A stretch of 64,000 nucleotides of DNA from the NCBI RefSeq assembly GCF_017654505.1, contig NC_054548.1:32935774-32999773 (forward strand). The letters are read 5' to 3'. Positions 35,731-47,373 of this stretch are shown here, in pieces; position 1 is the stretch's first letter, and each line of letters starts with the position of its first letter. A program made the position numbers and the translations under genes. The notes below the pieces were generated by a model. That model did not search any database. It saw only the letters and a program-made list of their open reading frames with translations, and had not been told where the DNA came from. Source of the stretch: Polyodon spathula (lineage: Eukaryota; Chordata; Actinopteri; Acipenseriformes; Polyodontidae).

Positions 35731-36930
35731 TGCTCAATCAGGCAGCTGATTTGGTAGCCCCAGCGTAGTAGGTCATGTGCCCATTGCTTCCAGTCTTATT
35801 GATGACCTACCCATCAGAAAAAAGCAAAACAAGTTTCCTTACAGATAACAAAAAATGCAATAAGTTGCCATTAAAAAAATTTAATTCCACAACCAAAAAG
35901 TATCAGTTTACATAAAAAATAATTCACAGTGGTGTCTTTGTTCACTGAGGAAAAAGGACTGAAATTCCTGAGTTCATTTCCCAGTCAATTGGTGTCCAAG
36001 ATATCTAAATGTCTCTAACCACTTCTTAAGCACTTAAATTGAGTGATCTCTTCCACTCCAGCCTTGCAATCAAATTTTAAATATACCTGAAAGACAAATG
36101 TCAAGTTTTCTGGACAAGCATAGTACTGAAATTGTACAATTGTTGGGCATGGCAACCTTTAAAATATCTACATTTTAATTTTATGAATTATCTGGTCAAG
36201 AACAACATTACTCCTGAAACATACAGTAACATACAGTATCCACACCACCATACAGGGTTATTTTGGGCAGCCGATTGTATCGGACAAATAGCATTTGCCA
36301 TTCCCATTGATTTCAGTAATAAAGGGACTGTTTATACTGTGTTAAGCATGGCATATATTTCTGGCAAACTCAGCTGTTTGGATCTTGTTATGTGCCATTC
36401 ACATACATTTAAATAACAAATGCACTGCTTATTTCTGTAGTAATCACTCTTACTAATCCACCAATCAGCTGTTTTCACATTGTTACCTTACCATTCAATA
36501 GATTTAAATATAAAAGGATGCACTTTACAGTAGTAAAAGCTTGACAGACTGACCAGCTGTTTGCACCTTGTTACTGAGCGATTACCCTTGTACTGTACCA
36601 TGGCTATTTAATCCCTGTACGCAGAGTCAGGTTTACAGTTTGACAAAACAGCACTGACTGCAACAGCAAGCATTGCTGGAAAGAGAAAAGCGATGCGCAT
36701 CAGCATAAATTCAGTGTGTAAATAAAATCTCCGTTAGATGCTATGCGCTTGCTAAAGCATGCTTGGAACTGTCAGTCAGCAAACAATACAATATTGCTTC
36801 AAAAAAGATGGGGTTTCTGAAGTTGAGGAGAGTGCTGATGAAAATACAACTTAGTTCTTAATGGCTTAAGACGCTGAATCAGTCATACCTGACTTTGTGG
36901 AAGACACAATCAAAGTGACACTGAGACATT
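35731..36930. other. 5' flank of the DNHD1-like gene, no element recognised
   Basis: I see no CpG-rich promoter-like block or TATA box clearly placed for the start codon. Short frames here carry no motif. Confidence 0.4.
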
Positions 36931-36933
36931 TCA

Positions 36934-37560
36934 GTGGGGCTGCAAAAAAGAAAGGAGTTTAGACAGATCTGTGGGCTGAATGAAGAGGAATACTCAAACC
37001 TGGTTAACTACAAAAACATTTGCTGGTTAAGTTTGGCTGCCTGCGTTGAGAGGTTTGAGTTGCTGCAGGATTCTCTAATGCAATCTTTGAGAGAGAGGCA
37101 TTTGGGAATGGGTCACCGAGTTATAGAACAAGTTGCCAGAATATCCACGACATGCTACAATCTCCTAAATTCATTCTATATCTAAGTTTCTTGAATTGGG
37201 TTTTGCCACTTCTCTCATCAATGAATCTAGCGCTGCAGAAAGAGAACTCAAATCTATACAACGCATACTGTTCTCTGAAGAAATACTGCAAGGTAATTTT
37301 GAAGCCGTTTAAAGAGCCTTCAAATGAGGATTCTACACGGGAATCTTTCATAAGTCCAAGCGACCTGTCTATCCCTAGTGCCAAGGTCACAGAGATACTG
37401 AGGGAGTGTGAGGAGCAGCACTATTTGCCAGAAACGGAGATTGCTAAGGTAAAAGCAAAATTCATTGAATATGCAAAAAAACTTGAACAGACATAAAAGT
37501 CCAGGTTTCCTGAAAAAGAGCTGGTGAAATGCATGCTTTATTTGGACACCTGCAACAAAA
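36934..37560 (+). pseudogene. hAT-type transposase relic, C-terminal half
   Basis: The first frame has KEFRQICGLNEEEY, then ICWLSLAACVERFELLQDSL, the place where hAT enzymes carry the (C/S)TRWLSL motif; the Thr-Arg is altered here. The second frame continues FLNWVLPLLSSMNLALQKEN, then SLKKYCKVILKPF, typical of the hAT region before the dimerisation domain. The frame is split near 37150. The catalytic Asp/Glu context cannot be judged. It could also be a ZBED-like gene relic, as those genes derive from hAT transposases. Confidence 0.65.
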
Positions 37561-37972
37561 AGCCACCAGTCTCAAATTCAAAAACTTGAATTTATAAAGC
37601 ATTTATAAAGATTTATAAAGCATATTAACTCCAGCAAAGTTGAAATGCAATATACATTGTACTGCGAAGACACTTTTCAACTCAGACTGCTGTGGCAGTA
37701 ACATTACCAAATTATGGTGTATTTTGTTTAAGTAGTGAGGATGAATACAGTGAACTAGCAAGGCTGTCACTTCTTTTACTGACACTGAGCCCTGACACCT
37801 GTTGCTGTGAAGAGGCTTCAGCCACATGAACTCAATTAAAACATCCACAAGGAATCACCTTGAGAACTGTCGTGTTGATGCGTGTCTACGTATTGCAACT
37901 GCAACAACAAGCACAAAGGACTTCGATGTAGCTGCAGCGGCAAAGTACATTCAAAAACACTAAGTGAGTTGA

Positions 37973-37977
<5 letters not shown>

Positions 37978-38012
<35 letters not shown>
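37978..38012. repeat. (TTA)n microsatellite
   Basis: About 35 bp of TTA repeats. Confidence 0.95.
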
Positions 38013-38013
<1 letters not shown>

Positions 38014-38202
38014 CTAGATAACTATTGTAGCTATATACAGTTGTGCTGCTCTTCATTGATATTCGTGTGCTTAGCTCCTCTATATATATGGGAGAATGTG
38101 CTTTAAATCGGACTATGCTCTGCTGTTTGCGATACACCCCCCATGTCAGTCACTGAGTCCGGTAATTTTTCAAGTGTCCGTCGCCGACCCTTGTTTAAAA
38201 TA

Positions 38203-38280
38203 GGGATGGGCATTATTATCGATATCATCAAAATATCGAGATTGTTCGATATCGATAATAATTTCCATATATTAATATCG
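38203..38280. repeat. hAT-type terminus with strong hairpin
   Basis: TAGGGATGGGCATTATTATC equals the start of the hAT at 43847 in its first 10 bp. The next 50 bp form a hairpin (ATTATTATCGATATC mirrored by GATATCGATAATAAT). No matching right terminus was found nearby. Confidence 0.5.
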
Positions 38281-38889
38281 AGGGATAAAAAATACACATA
38301 CACTGACAGAGGCATAGTTTTTATTGCTAATCTGAAAAATACAAACCTGGTATAATCAAGTTTATTTTGTATTAAGATACAACAAACCCTATGCATACCT
38401 TGCTAGCAAACACCTCACATTCAAGTATTATTAAACCATGTTATTCCATTGATTGGCGTTTTTCTTTTTCTAAGAACCCGATTAGCAAATGTATTTCAAA
38501 CATCAACAGCTTTAAAATCATGAAAAACAACAAATCCACAATATGTGCCCTCTCTCGTGTGCTCAACCCCCGTTACTTTTTTCCTTTCCCCTTCCAATCC
38601 ATTATTGGAATTTATCCTGTTTTCAAAAAGTGCGCGCATCAACTAATTAGAAAAAGGATCGTCTTTTTTAAAGTGATACGCACCTAAAAACAAACAACAA
38701 CAAAAAAACATAATAAAACAGGAAAATAGGCTTAAATAATTTGAGATTATATATTATATTATATATAAGTGGCGCAACCAGCATTACATTTTGGGGGGTG
38801 TTTTTGGCGGGGCTAGACAAGTCTGTCTGAAACGTAACTGAAAAAAATAAAATAACCCGTCAGGTTTATAGACATGCGTGTTATACGAA

Positions 38890-38955
<66 letters not shown>

Positions 38956-39600
38956 TAATAATAATAATAATCCATAATAAATGACTTGGAAAACGTTTTA
39001 AATGGTGCAAGTAAATTTCTACTTGATTTGATTGAATGAGCACAAAAAGCTTAACATTAAATCTGAAAATAACTTTTAATACAGAACGACACGTTTTAAC
39101 AATACAATAAAACCATTCAATCGTACTATTAAACTGTTCTGTGTTAAATGTAGTCAAAACAGCGTGTTTATTTTAACATACCAAACATAGTGCTTACCTT
39201 TAAAACCTTTAATTCCGATTTCCTCACTGGTATTTTCCCATAATTTCTTTGTAAATCAGACGTTTCCGCATCTTGTTGCAGACACGCTGCTGCTAACGCC
39301 AGCTGTAAACAGTGCAGTGCGGACTTAGGTCAAACCAATGTTCGTATAGGGGGAGTTTGTTGTGGGTGGGTTTTTTTTTTGTTAGTTTTTTTTTTTTTTT
39401 TTTATCGGTGTCAGACTTCTGGTGTCTTCTGAATGACTTTCAGGTTGTTTTTTTTTGTTATTATATTTTAAGCTTTTTAAAGGCAAAACAATAACAAAAT
39501 CATAGTGTCTACTGAGCAAAAAAATGTTAAGGGGTATACCGGTATTGCGTCCCCTGTGCTCTATTGGTTAGGCGCCTACACTCTCAATCAAGCTAAAAGC
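38281..39600. other. unassigned sequence with (AAT)n microsatellite at about 38889-38975
   Basis: A nearly 90-bp AAT tract is the only feature recognised. T-rich runs occur at 39370-39405. Confidence 0.5.
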
Positions 39601-39622
39601 ATTTGATTTTTTAAGCGTACCG

Positions 39623-40510
39623 ATGACAATAACACATTTAGTGAAAGTCTACTTTGGAGATTTGCAATTTAGTTTTTCAACTTCAGAATTCAGCACTACA
39701 TGGCAATGCCTAGAAGTTGGAATAATGACAGGATGTACCATTTCTCCACTGGCTTTTACCATGGCAATGGAAGTAATTATTAGGGCATCAAAATGGGTAG
39801 TGGGAGGAGAGCGCTTGGCTTCTGGAATGAGACTACCACCAATTCGAGCATACATGGATGACATGACAACAATGACTACAACAATAACTTGACCAATAAG
39901 TTGCCATCAGTTCCATCAAAGCATTACACACAAAAGACAAAATTCCTCCGTCCAGGAGATCAACCACGGCCAACGGCTTATTTTTCCACCTGAGATTGCC
40001 ACCACTAACCATTGACCAGACATTGTCTTGTGGTCTGGATCAGCATACCTTGTTCATCTGGTAGAGTTAACAGTGCCATGGGAAGATGCTGTGGATGAGG
40101 CATATGAGAAGAAAAAACTTCAGTACACTCAACTAGCTGCTGAAGTGGAACAGCGAGGATGGAGAGTCCATGGAGGTGGGTTGTCGAGGATTTGTGGTAT
40201 ACTCTACAACCCGGTTTCTCAGAGATGTCGGGTTCAGTGGCTAAGAGTTGCATCGCACAGTTAAGAACTTATCTGAAGCAGCAGAAAGGAGCAGCAACTG
40301 GCTGTGGTTGAGATGGAAAGATTCTGGATGGGGATCTCAAGCACAATAGAAAGAAAGCAACGCTGATGTACAGGTAAGTACAGGTAAGTACAGGAGCTGA
40401 GTGGAGGATGGAGGGGGGTGATGCTGGGACCCCAGAATCACTGTTTAGCCATCTTGTGGTGTCCTGGGCTAGTCGACGAAACACCGAGGATGGAAGATGC
40501 CCACTTGAAG
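39623..40510 (+). pseudogene. LINE relic: reverse transcriptase with YMDD box and restriction-like endonuclease piece
   Basis: The first frame (39623-39892) reads LEVGIMTGCTISPLAFTMAM, then PPIRAYMDDMTT. YMDD sits where the catalytic reverse-transcriptase Asp pair is expected, and GIMTGCTIS corresponds to the preceding substrate-binding block. After a gap a second frame (40028-40264) reads DIVLWSGSAYLVHLVELTVP, then WEDAVDEAYEKKKLQYTQLA. That resembles the PD-(D/E)XK endonuclease end of LINEs of the restriction-like class. Frames are separated by stops and the upstream part is lost. I cannot name the clade with confidence. Confidence 0.6.
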
Positions 40511-40555
40511 ACCCCAGAGATGTACCCTACTTAGCTCAATCCAGACAGTTGTCAT

Positions 40556-40680
40556 GCTGATGCGCTAGGGAGACCGCACTGGGTTGATCCCCGGAGCCAG
40601 CATCGCAACAGTTGTGTGTGCTGATGCGCTGGGGAGGCAAAATGAGCTGATCCCTGGAGCCAGCATTACACTTCAGCAAT
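40556..40680 (+). repeat. two tandem 63-bp units in the 3' region of the LINE relic
   Basis: GCTGATGCGCTAGGGAG and GCTGATGCGCTGGGGAG start units 63 bp apart. Each is followed by TGATCCCYGGAGCCAGCAT. Confidence 0.75.
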
Positions 40681-40907
40681 CAACACCAGACAGAAGAATA
40701 TCTACATCATCAGATGGAAAACAACGCAAATGGATGGAGATGCAGATGGCTCACATTAGTTTACTGCAAAGCTACGTCTTAGTTGGTGCTTATCTTGGTG
40801 AGAGCCTTCAAATCAGCATGAAGTTTAACATCTACTCTCATGTAATGGAAATCACAGTCACAAAAATCAAGTGCCTGCAAACACATTTTCACAGGTTTCC
40901 ACTATAA

Positions 40908-42111
40908 AAAAAATATATATCCCCCTTACTTTTCTAGCAATGGTTAAGCAATGACATATATGCCTTTGTTACCAAGTTTGTTAGTTAGCAACCACAGAAA
41001 ATACAAATAAAATCCGCGGAAACAGCCAAGGATACAGACCGACAGAAAAAACAAAATGGTAGTCTTAACAACATATAGTGCAAACCTTTATTAGCAATTT
41101 TTTTAATGACTTTTACAATACTTTTTTCCAGGCCTGAAAATTGCTGTTGTAAAATTTCAAATCTTCTCCATGATTTCCATGACCATGAACCCGACATATA
41201 TTATTAACCCCTACAGTTCTGCCCCTTCACCTGCAAGTCCAGTGTGCCTAACACGTTAACAGAACATAAACGACCAATCACAGAACATGCAGTCTGGTAG
41301 CCAGGGCCCCTTGCTCGCGGCGCAGTTTTGACCGAGAGAGCGCTCAGCTGTCAGTCTGGTGCGCAGCAACACAACACAGACGCTGTATAACCTGCTGAAA
41401 GAAACGTTATAGCCAGGCTGAGCTCTTTTTTTGTTAGCTTATTTTTTTTTGGGGGGGGGGGGGGGGGTCTATAGCCTGCTCAACTAACCCCCCCCCCCCC
41501 GGGGCGCCACGCGGTGACTAAAAAATATTTATTTTTTTATTATTATTATTTTTTTTTTGTAAAGGAAATATATATATATGTTTTCCCCCATCCACAATGT
41601 GCTTTGCTTTACGGTTGTTCAAATTAAAAACATTATATGGTACTCGCCACAAGATGCCAAACGATATTTGCATTCTGCATTATATGCACTATTTTGAGAA
41701 ATGTGCATGCGGCAGTGGTTCATTGCATTTGCCGTGTAATTACTTACTCTATTATTAATGTATTTTTAAAATGGGAACTTTCGGTATTATAAATGAGATG
41801 TACTTTTAAAACATCAAAACGCATCTAAAAATAATGCAAACTTAGCATTACATGTGCTTAACACTTTAGAGGTGTAGTGAGTCACGATGAAGATTCAATT
41901 ACTTTTGGATTGAAAAAAATAAACAACTCCAAAGTCTGCGCAGTGAAGTATAGAAATATTTGATGGGAATAGTAAAACAATAACACAGCCTTTTTTTTCT
42001 GTATGGATATTGTGAAGGAAAGCAACACAAAGCTAAAGTAAGTTAAGTTATAGGTTTTAATATATAAATATCTGTTAACGTCTATATTTGTTTCATATAG
42101 TTTTATACATA
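40908..42111. other. unassigned sequence with homopolymer G/C tracts
   Basis: The tracts at 41451-41504 are listed separately. I see no gene. A G+C-richer block at 41280-41400 precedes the tracts. Confidence 0.4.
41451..41504. repeat. G17 ... C13 G4 inverted homopolymer tract
   Basis: Seventeen G (41451-41467) are followed 20 bp later by thirteen C (41488-41500) and four G. It could fold as a hairpin or G-quadruplex, and is a likely site of sequencing error in length. Confidence 0.9.
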
Positions 42112-43300
42112 CAGTGCCTTGCAAAAGTATTCAGACCCCTGACCAATTCTCTCATATTACCAAATTACAAATGGTACACTGAAATTTCGTTCTGTTTGAT
42201 ATTTTTTTTTAAAACACTGAAACTCAGAATCAATTATTTATTGTAAGGTGACATTGGTTTTATGTTGGGAAATATTTTTAAGAAAAATAAAAACCTGAAA
42301 TATCTTGCTTGCATAAGTATTCAACCCCCACACATTAATATTTGGTAGAGCCACCTTTCCCTGTGCTGTGGAAGCTCCCAGTTTGCACCGATGAAAGAAA
42401 TTGCCCTAACGTGGACACAATTACCTTACCATTGGCCTCCACCTGTGAACCATTAAAGTTGCTGTCATATTTTCTGGATAAAAACCCCACTGTTGAAGGA
42501 TCATTGGTAAGGCTGTGAATCGGAAGGAAAAGGAAGACCAAAGAGCATTCTACAGAAGTTAGAGATAAAGTAATACAAATGCATAGATTAGGGAAAGGGT
42601 ACAAAATAATATCCAAGTGTTTGGATAGCCCAGTGAGCACAGTTGGATCAATAATCAGGAAGTGGAAGCTGCATCACACCACCCAGGCACTGCCAAGAAA
42701 AGGCCGTTCCTCAAAACTCAGCACTCAAACAAGAAGGAGACTTGTGAGAGAAGCCAAAGAGAGGCCAACAATCACTTTGAAGGAGCTACAGAGTTCAGTG
42801 GCTGGGAGTGGAGTAATGGTGCACCAGTCAACCATACCAAGAGCTCTACATAACACTGGCCTGTATGGGAGGGTGGCAAGAAAGAAGCCGTTACTCAAAA
42901 AGTACCATCTGAAAGCACACCAGAAAGCATGAGAGTGACCAACCAACTTGAACAACCTGGAGCAAATCTGCCAAGAAGAATGGGCCAAAATCACTCTGAC
43001 ACTGTGTGCAAAGCTGGTACATACTTATCCCAAAAGACTTAACGCTGTTATTGCAGCGAAAGGTGGCTCTACCAAATATTAATGTGTGGGGTTGAATACT
43101 TATGCAAGCAAGATATTTCAGTTTTTTATTTTTCTTAAAATATTTCCCAACATAAAACCAATGTCACCTTACAATAATTGATTTTAAGTCTTTTAAAAAA
43201 AAAAAAAAAATCAAACAGAACAAAATTTCAATGTACCATTTGTAATTCAGTAATATGAGAGAATTGGTCAGGTCATACTTATGAAAACGTTCCGTGACAC
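42112..43300 (+). mobile_element. Tc1 element with long inverted repeats, internally deleted
   Basis: TA at 42110-42111 precedes CAGTGCCTTGCAAAAGTATT. About 200 bp at the left (CATTGGTTTTATGTTGGGAA, AACCTGAAATATCTTGCTTG) recur inverted at 43085-43270. The right terminus is degraded near 43300, so the end is approximate. Confidence 0.75.
42579..42932 (+). pseudogene. Tc1 transposase, DNA-binding half only
   Basis: The frame covers the two helix-turn-helix subdomains: GKGYKIISKCLDSPVSTVGS, then a GRSSKLS linker, TRRRLVREAKERPTITLKEL and SGVMVHQSTIPRALHNTGL. It stops after LKAHQKA. The whole catalytic DDE domain is deleted, with only a C-terminal scrap at 42935-43030. A protein from this frame could at most bind termini. 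Confidence 0.8.
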
Positions 43301-43537
43301 ATATACTGATGCCGGCCCGGACCTGTGATGAGTATCATTTAAATTCTTTCTGTATGTCATGTAAAATTTTTCGTTTGTTTGGTTTTTTTTTGTTTTTTTT
43401 TACACTTATTTATCTATATTTATTATTTTTACACATTTGGTTATCGAAATATTTTCCTCTTAGGTCCATGTTAATTATCAGCACCTAAATAACATAAAAG
43501 TGTAAATTAAGACTAAGAATCTATGTTAAGGGAAAAC

Positions 43538-43640
43538 GTTCTGGTTCCTTGAAAAGAGCATGACAACCATTACGGAACGGGAAGAGCCTCTCTGACCGTC
43601 AATCTCTGAGCAAATATACAAAAGCTGCCCTATCAGGGCC
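43538..43640 (-). repeat. DIRS left (3') inverted terminal repeat
   Basis: From GTTCTGGTTCC to TGAGGGGGAAGTC. It mirrors 48475-48606 and shares CAAATATACAAAAGCTGCCC. Confidence 0.88.
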
Positions 43641-43702
43641 TTGCTGTGAGGGGGAAGTCATTTTCTTTTGGAAACAGAGATCAAGTGGGGACACGATCTC
43701 AA

Positions 43703-43799
43703 AGGGTAATGGTTGTCATTCTCTTTTCAGGGAACCAGGGTTATAGTAATAACCTAACATTCCCTTTCAATTCAAATGACAACCATTACCGAATGGGAA
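43703..43799. repeat. DIRS internal complementary region
   Basis: The left half (GGTAATGGTTGTCATTCTCT) mirrors the left terminus 43541-43575. The right half (CCCTTTCAATTCAAATGACA) mirrors the right terminus 48570-48605. This region templates joining of the ends in DIRS replication. Confidence 0.85.
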
Positions 43800-43846
43800 A
43801 AGCTGTACCAAAGCTGTCGTGGCTCCAGATTACCAACAATACAGCC

Positions 43847-46024
43847 TAGGGATGGGACGGTATGAAATTTGCACGGTATGATAACTGTTAAAAAAACACA
43901 GTGGTAACCTTAATATCACGGTATACAGTACATAAATGCTCAAATGAAGAAAGACGAATGTAAATCACTTAAATTACTGTAATTCAGAAAAATAAAACCA
44001 ACAAAACACACTTCCTTTCATGGAATAATTTAAACATGTGGTATTTAGTATTTATGCCAAATAACTTGGTACGTTTCTTTTTTATAAAGACAATCAGAAT
44101 TTAAAACAAAAAAAAAGTTGTACACTATCAATATGCTGTAGTTTGTTAAAACATTTTAACATATAAAATTAAATAAATAGCTAAATAAGCTAAATAAAAT
44201 ACATTTTAGCTGATGGCAAATAGAATTGGGAAATGACCGGTCTTTTGCTTAAAACACAAACATGTACACGTACAGGTTATTATTTAAGAGCAAAGATAAG
44301 TTGTTTACTTTTTTCAACCGGATAAATAAAATATGTATATAAAAAAAATAAGTTTTTTAATACTAAAACATGTTATTGGATTTACATTTACAACATTGCA
44401 CAAGCAAGCTTCCAAAGATTATTACACGTGGAGTTTGTAAAAAAAAAAAAAAAAATGTCCTCAGTTACCGAAGAAAATTGGAATACTGTTACAACTACAC
44501 TGAACAAAAATATAAATGCAACATGCAGCAATTTCAAAGATTTTACTGAGTTACAGTTCATATAAGGAAATCAGTCAACTGAAATAAATTTATTAGGCCC
44601 TAATCTATGGATTTCACATGACTGGGAATACAGATATACATCTGTTGGTCACAGATACCTTAAAAGAAAGCTAGGGGCGTGGATCAGAAAACCAGTCAAT
44701 ATCTGGTGTACCACCATTTGCCTCATGCAGCGCGACACATCTCCTTTGCCTAGAGTTGATCAGGCTGTTGATTGTGACCTGTGGAATAGTGTCCAACTCC
44801 TGTTCAATGGCTGTGCGAAGTTGCTGGATATTGGCGGGAGCTGGAACACGCTGTCGTACACGTCGATCCAGAGCATCCCAAACATGCTCAATGGGTGACA
44901 TGTCTGGTGAGTATTCAGCCCATGGAGGAACTGGGACATTTTCAGCCTCCAGGAATCGCGTACAGATCCTTGCGACATGGGGCCGTGCACTGAAAACATG
45001 TGGTGATGGAGGCGGATGAATGGCATGACAATGGGCTTCAGGATCTCGTCACAGTATCTCTGTGTATTCAAATTGCCACTGATAAAATGCAATTGTGTTC
45101 ATTGTCCGTAGCTTATGCCTGCCCATACCATAACCCCACCGCCACCATGGGGCACTGTGTTCACAACGTTGACATCAGAAAACTGCTCGCCCACACGATG
45201 CCATACACGCTGTCAAAACTTGAGACCTCTGTGGCATTGTGTTGTGTGACTGCACATTTTAGAGCTGCCTTTTATTGTCCCCAGCACAAGGTGCACCTGT
45301 GTAATGATCATGCTGTTTAATCTGCTTCTTGATATGCCACACCTGTCAGGTGGATGGATTATCTTGGCAAAAGAGAAATCCTCACTAACAGGGATGTAAA
45401 TAAATTTGTGCACAAAATTTGAGAGAAATAAGCTTTTTGTGCTTATGGAAAATTTTGGGGATCTTTTATTTCAGCTCTGAAACATGGGACCAACACTTTA
45501 CATGTTGCGTTTATATTTTGTTCAGTGTAGTTTCAACAAAACTACGTTGATAATAAGTAGGCTATCCTGCTGCAGTCGCAGGTCTGTGCTAGTTTTATTT
45601 GAGACATCAGTCGAGTTCTTTTAACGCAGATTTCCGCAGTTCTGCACAGTGCTGCTCAGAATCTCGGAGATGCGTTATAGACATCACTGAACTCCACAGA
45701 AATCTGACAGCAGCCAAGAGCAGCCGGCGCAGCAAGCTGGGGATAACAGAACTCAGCAATTGAAACATGTATTCTGTGTCGTTGACAGTTTCCATTACCA
45801 AAATACAGTATCAGTTCACAAAAAGATCTTCCTCAGACACTTTGCTAAGGCTGCAAGTACCATCACTTGATTTAGAAGAAGCGTGTTTGCAGTTGAAAAA
45901 AATATGTTAACCAGTGTATAACCGAATTACGATAATTGCAGTTTAGAATAAAAGAAACAGTATTAATACCGTAATGTACTTAAACCGCGGTAAACCAAAA
46001 AACCAGTATACCGACCCATCCCTA
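43847..46024. mobile_element. hAT element nested in the DIRS element
   Basis: Termini TAGGGATGGGACGGTAT and the mirrored ATACCGACCCATCCCTA bound it. The 8-bp flanks ATACAGCC (43839-43846) and GTACAGCC (46025-46032) match at 7 of 8 positions. Without the nested Tc1 it is about 1.15 kb and has no transposase frame, so it is non-autonomous. Confidence 0.9.
44498..45527 (-). mobile_element. Tc1/mariner element, copy A family, internally deleted
   Basis: TA at 44496-44497 and 45528-45529, with the same termini as 535-2152 in the opposite orientation. About 470 bp covering the DNA-binding domain and the start of the catalytic domain are missing: GTATGGCATCG is joined to TTTTGACAGCG near 45215. The remaining minus frames hold the Asp-less middle and MSPIEHVWDALDRRV with the catalytic Glu. 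Confidence 0.9.
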
Positions 46025-46146
46025 GTACAGCCCCACGACGATTTTAACAGAGCCCACGTGACGCCTAAGGGCATGCCGTCTGTAAAACCCAGAGATGGTC
46101 TTGTTCGGTTTGTCACATCAAGGCGCACAAATGTCTAACTACCTGT

Positions 46147-47006
46147 CTATGTAGCAGCATTGCATAACTCACCTAAGGAGGCGCCATGAAGGAAAGCCCA
46201 CAAAGTTTCCTGGCCCCTGGTAGAATGGGCCGTAATGTCTCCCTGTAACGGGGAGTCCGTCTGTTCATATGCCAAGCATATCGCATCTGTCACCCAGTGT
46301 GCTAGACGTTGCTTCGATAGGGCCTGACCTCTAGAGCAGGACCCAAAGCAGACAAACAGCTGGTTGGACTGTATCCAGGACACCATCCTATCCAAATAAC
46401 AGCACAGAGCCCAAACTGGGCATAGCGTATGCTGTCTACGTTCCTCCTCTGACTCATGTGGGGGAGGTCTGAAAGTTTCCAAAACCACTGATTGGTTAAT
46501 ATGGAATGAGGATACCACCTTTGGCAAAAAGGATGGATTTGTTCTTAATGTTACCCGCGAGTCACTTCCAGTGAAAGCCATGCATGTGTCATCAATGGAC
46601 AGTGCATGAAGCTCACTTACTCGTCTGGCAGACGTAATGGCTATTAAAAATGCCACTTTTAATGAAACAGATCGCAGTTCTGCTGACGCCATGGGCTCAA
46701 ATGGGGGACCCATAAGGGCCCGCAGTACCAGTTCTAGATCCCACTTGGGGACCATACTTTTCATGGGAGAACGAAGCCCAGAGCCCCTTTAAGAAATTGC
46801 ACTGCCAGGAAAAGTGCCCCAGGGGACACCAAGTCAATTTTGTCATGGCACACTGATATTGCTGCCAGGTATACCTTAAAAGTGGGCGCTGATATTACTG
46901 CATCAAACAGGTGTTGTAAGAAGGTTAATATCGTCTCAGATCGGGCAAGGCACCAGTCTTGGAAAACTTTCCATTTATATGAGTACTGGGATCTAGTGCT
47001 CGGCAC
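46147..47006 (-). pseudogene. DIRS tyrosine recombinase, broken
   Basis: The N-terminal core-binding part (47006-46761: STRSQYSYKWKVFQDWCLAR, TFKVYLAAISVCHDK) and the catalytic part (46764-46147) are one base apart in frame. The catalytic part has the first Arg in ITSARRVSELHAL and the His-x-x-Arg pair in ITAHSTRGQ, followed by WAFLHGASLGE. A stop follows ELCNAAT. Read on past it, TFVRLDV appears where family members, as I recall, carry the nucleophilic Tyr between the Arg and Leu, so that Tyr seems deleted. In DIRS this enzyme integrates the circular cDNA. This copy cannot. Confidence 0.82.
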
Positions 47007-47373
47007 CCTAGCAGACTATAGTATTTCTGCTACTGCATCTGGCAAACCTCATCTGAATAGACGGCTCCGTTCAATGGCCAGACCCAGAGTTGACGCTGGG
47101 CTGGATTCGGGTGCCATAATAGCCCCTCTGCTTGGTTCAGGAGGTCCTTGCGCAGTGGGAGCTAACACGGCTGATACGACAACATGTCGGAGAGGAGAAC
47201 AAACCAGGGGAGTCTCGGCCATCTGGGTGCAACCAGCAAAACCTGTACCACTGTGGTATTGTGCATCCGGAAGGGTGGAAGGTGAAGGGGAGCGGTGCCT
47301 GCGTGGCGGTCTCCTGTCCCCTAGGGGAAGGGAAGCAGTGCCTGCACGGTGACCATATGTCCCCTGGTGAGCG

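Noticed and set aside
36132..36416. 94-codon plus frame upstream of the host gene
   Set aside because: No motif, no splice signals of note and AT-rich composition. Likely random.
37152..37496. Domesticated ZBED-like host gene
   Set aside because: The frame is broken at 37150 and the altered WLSL region and missing N-terminal zinc finger fit decay better than a conserved gene.
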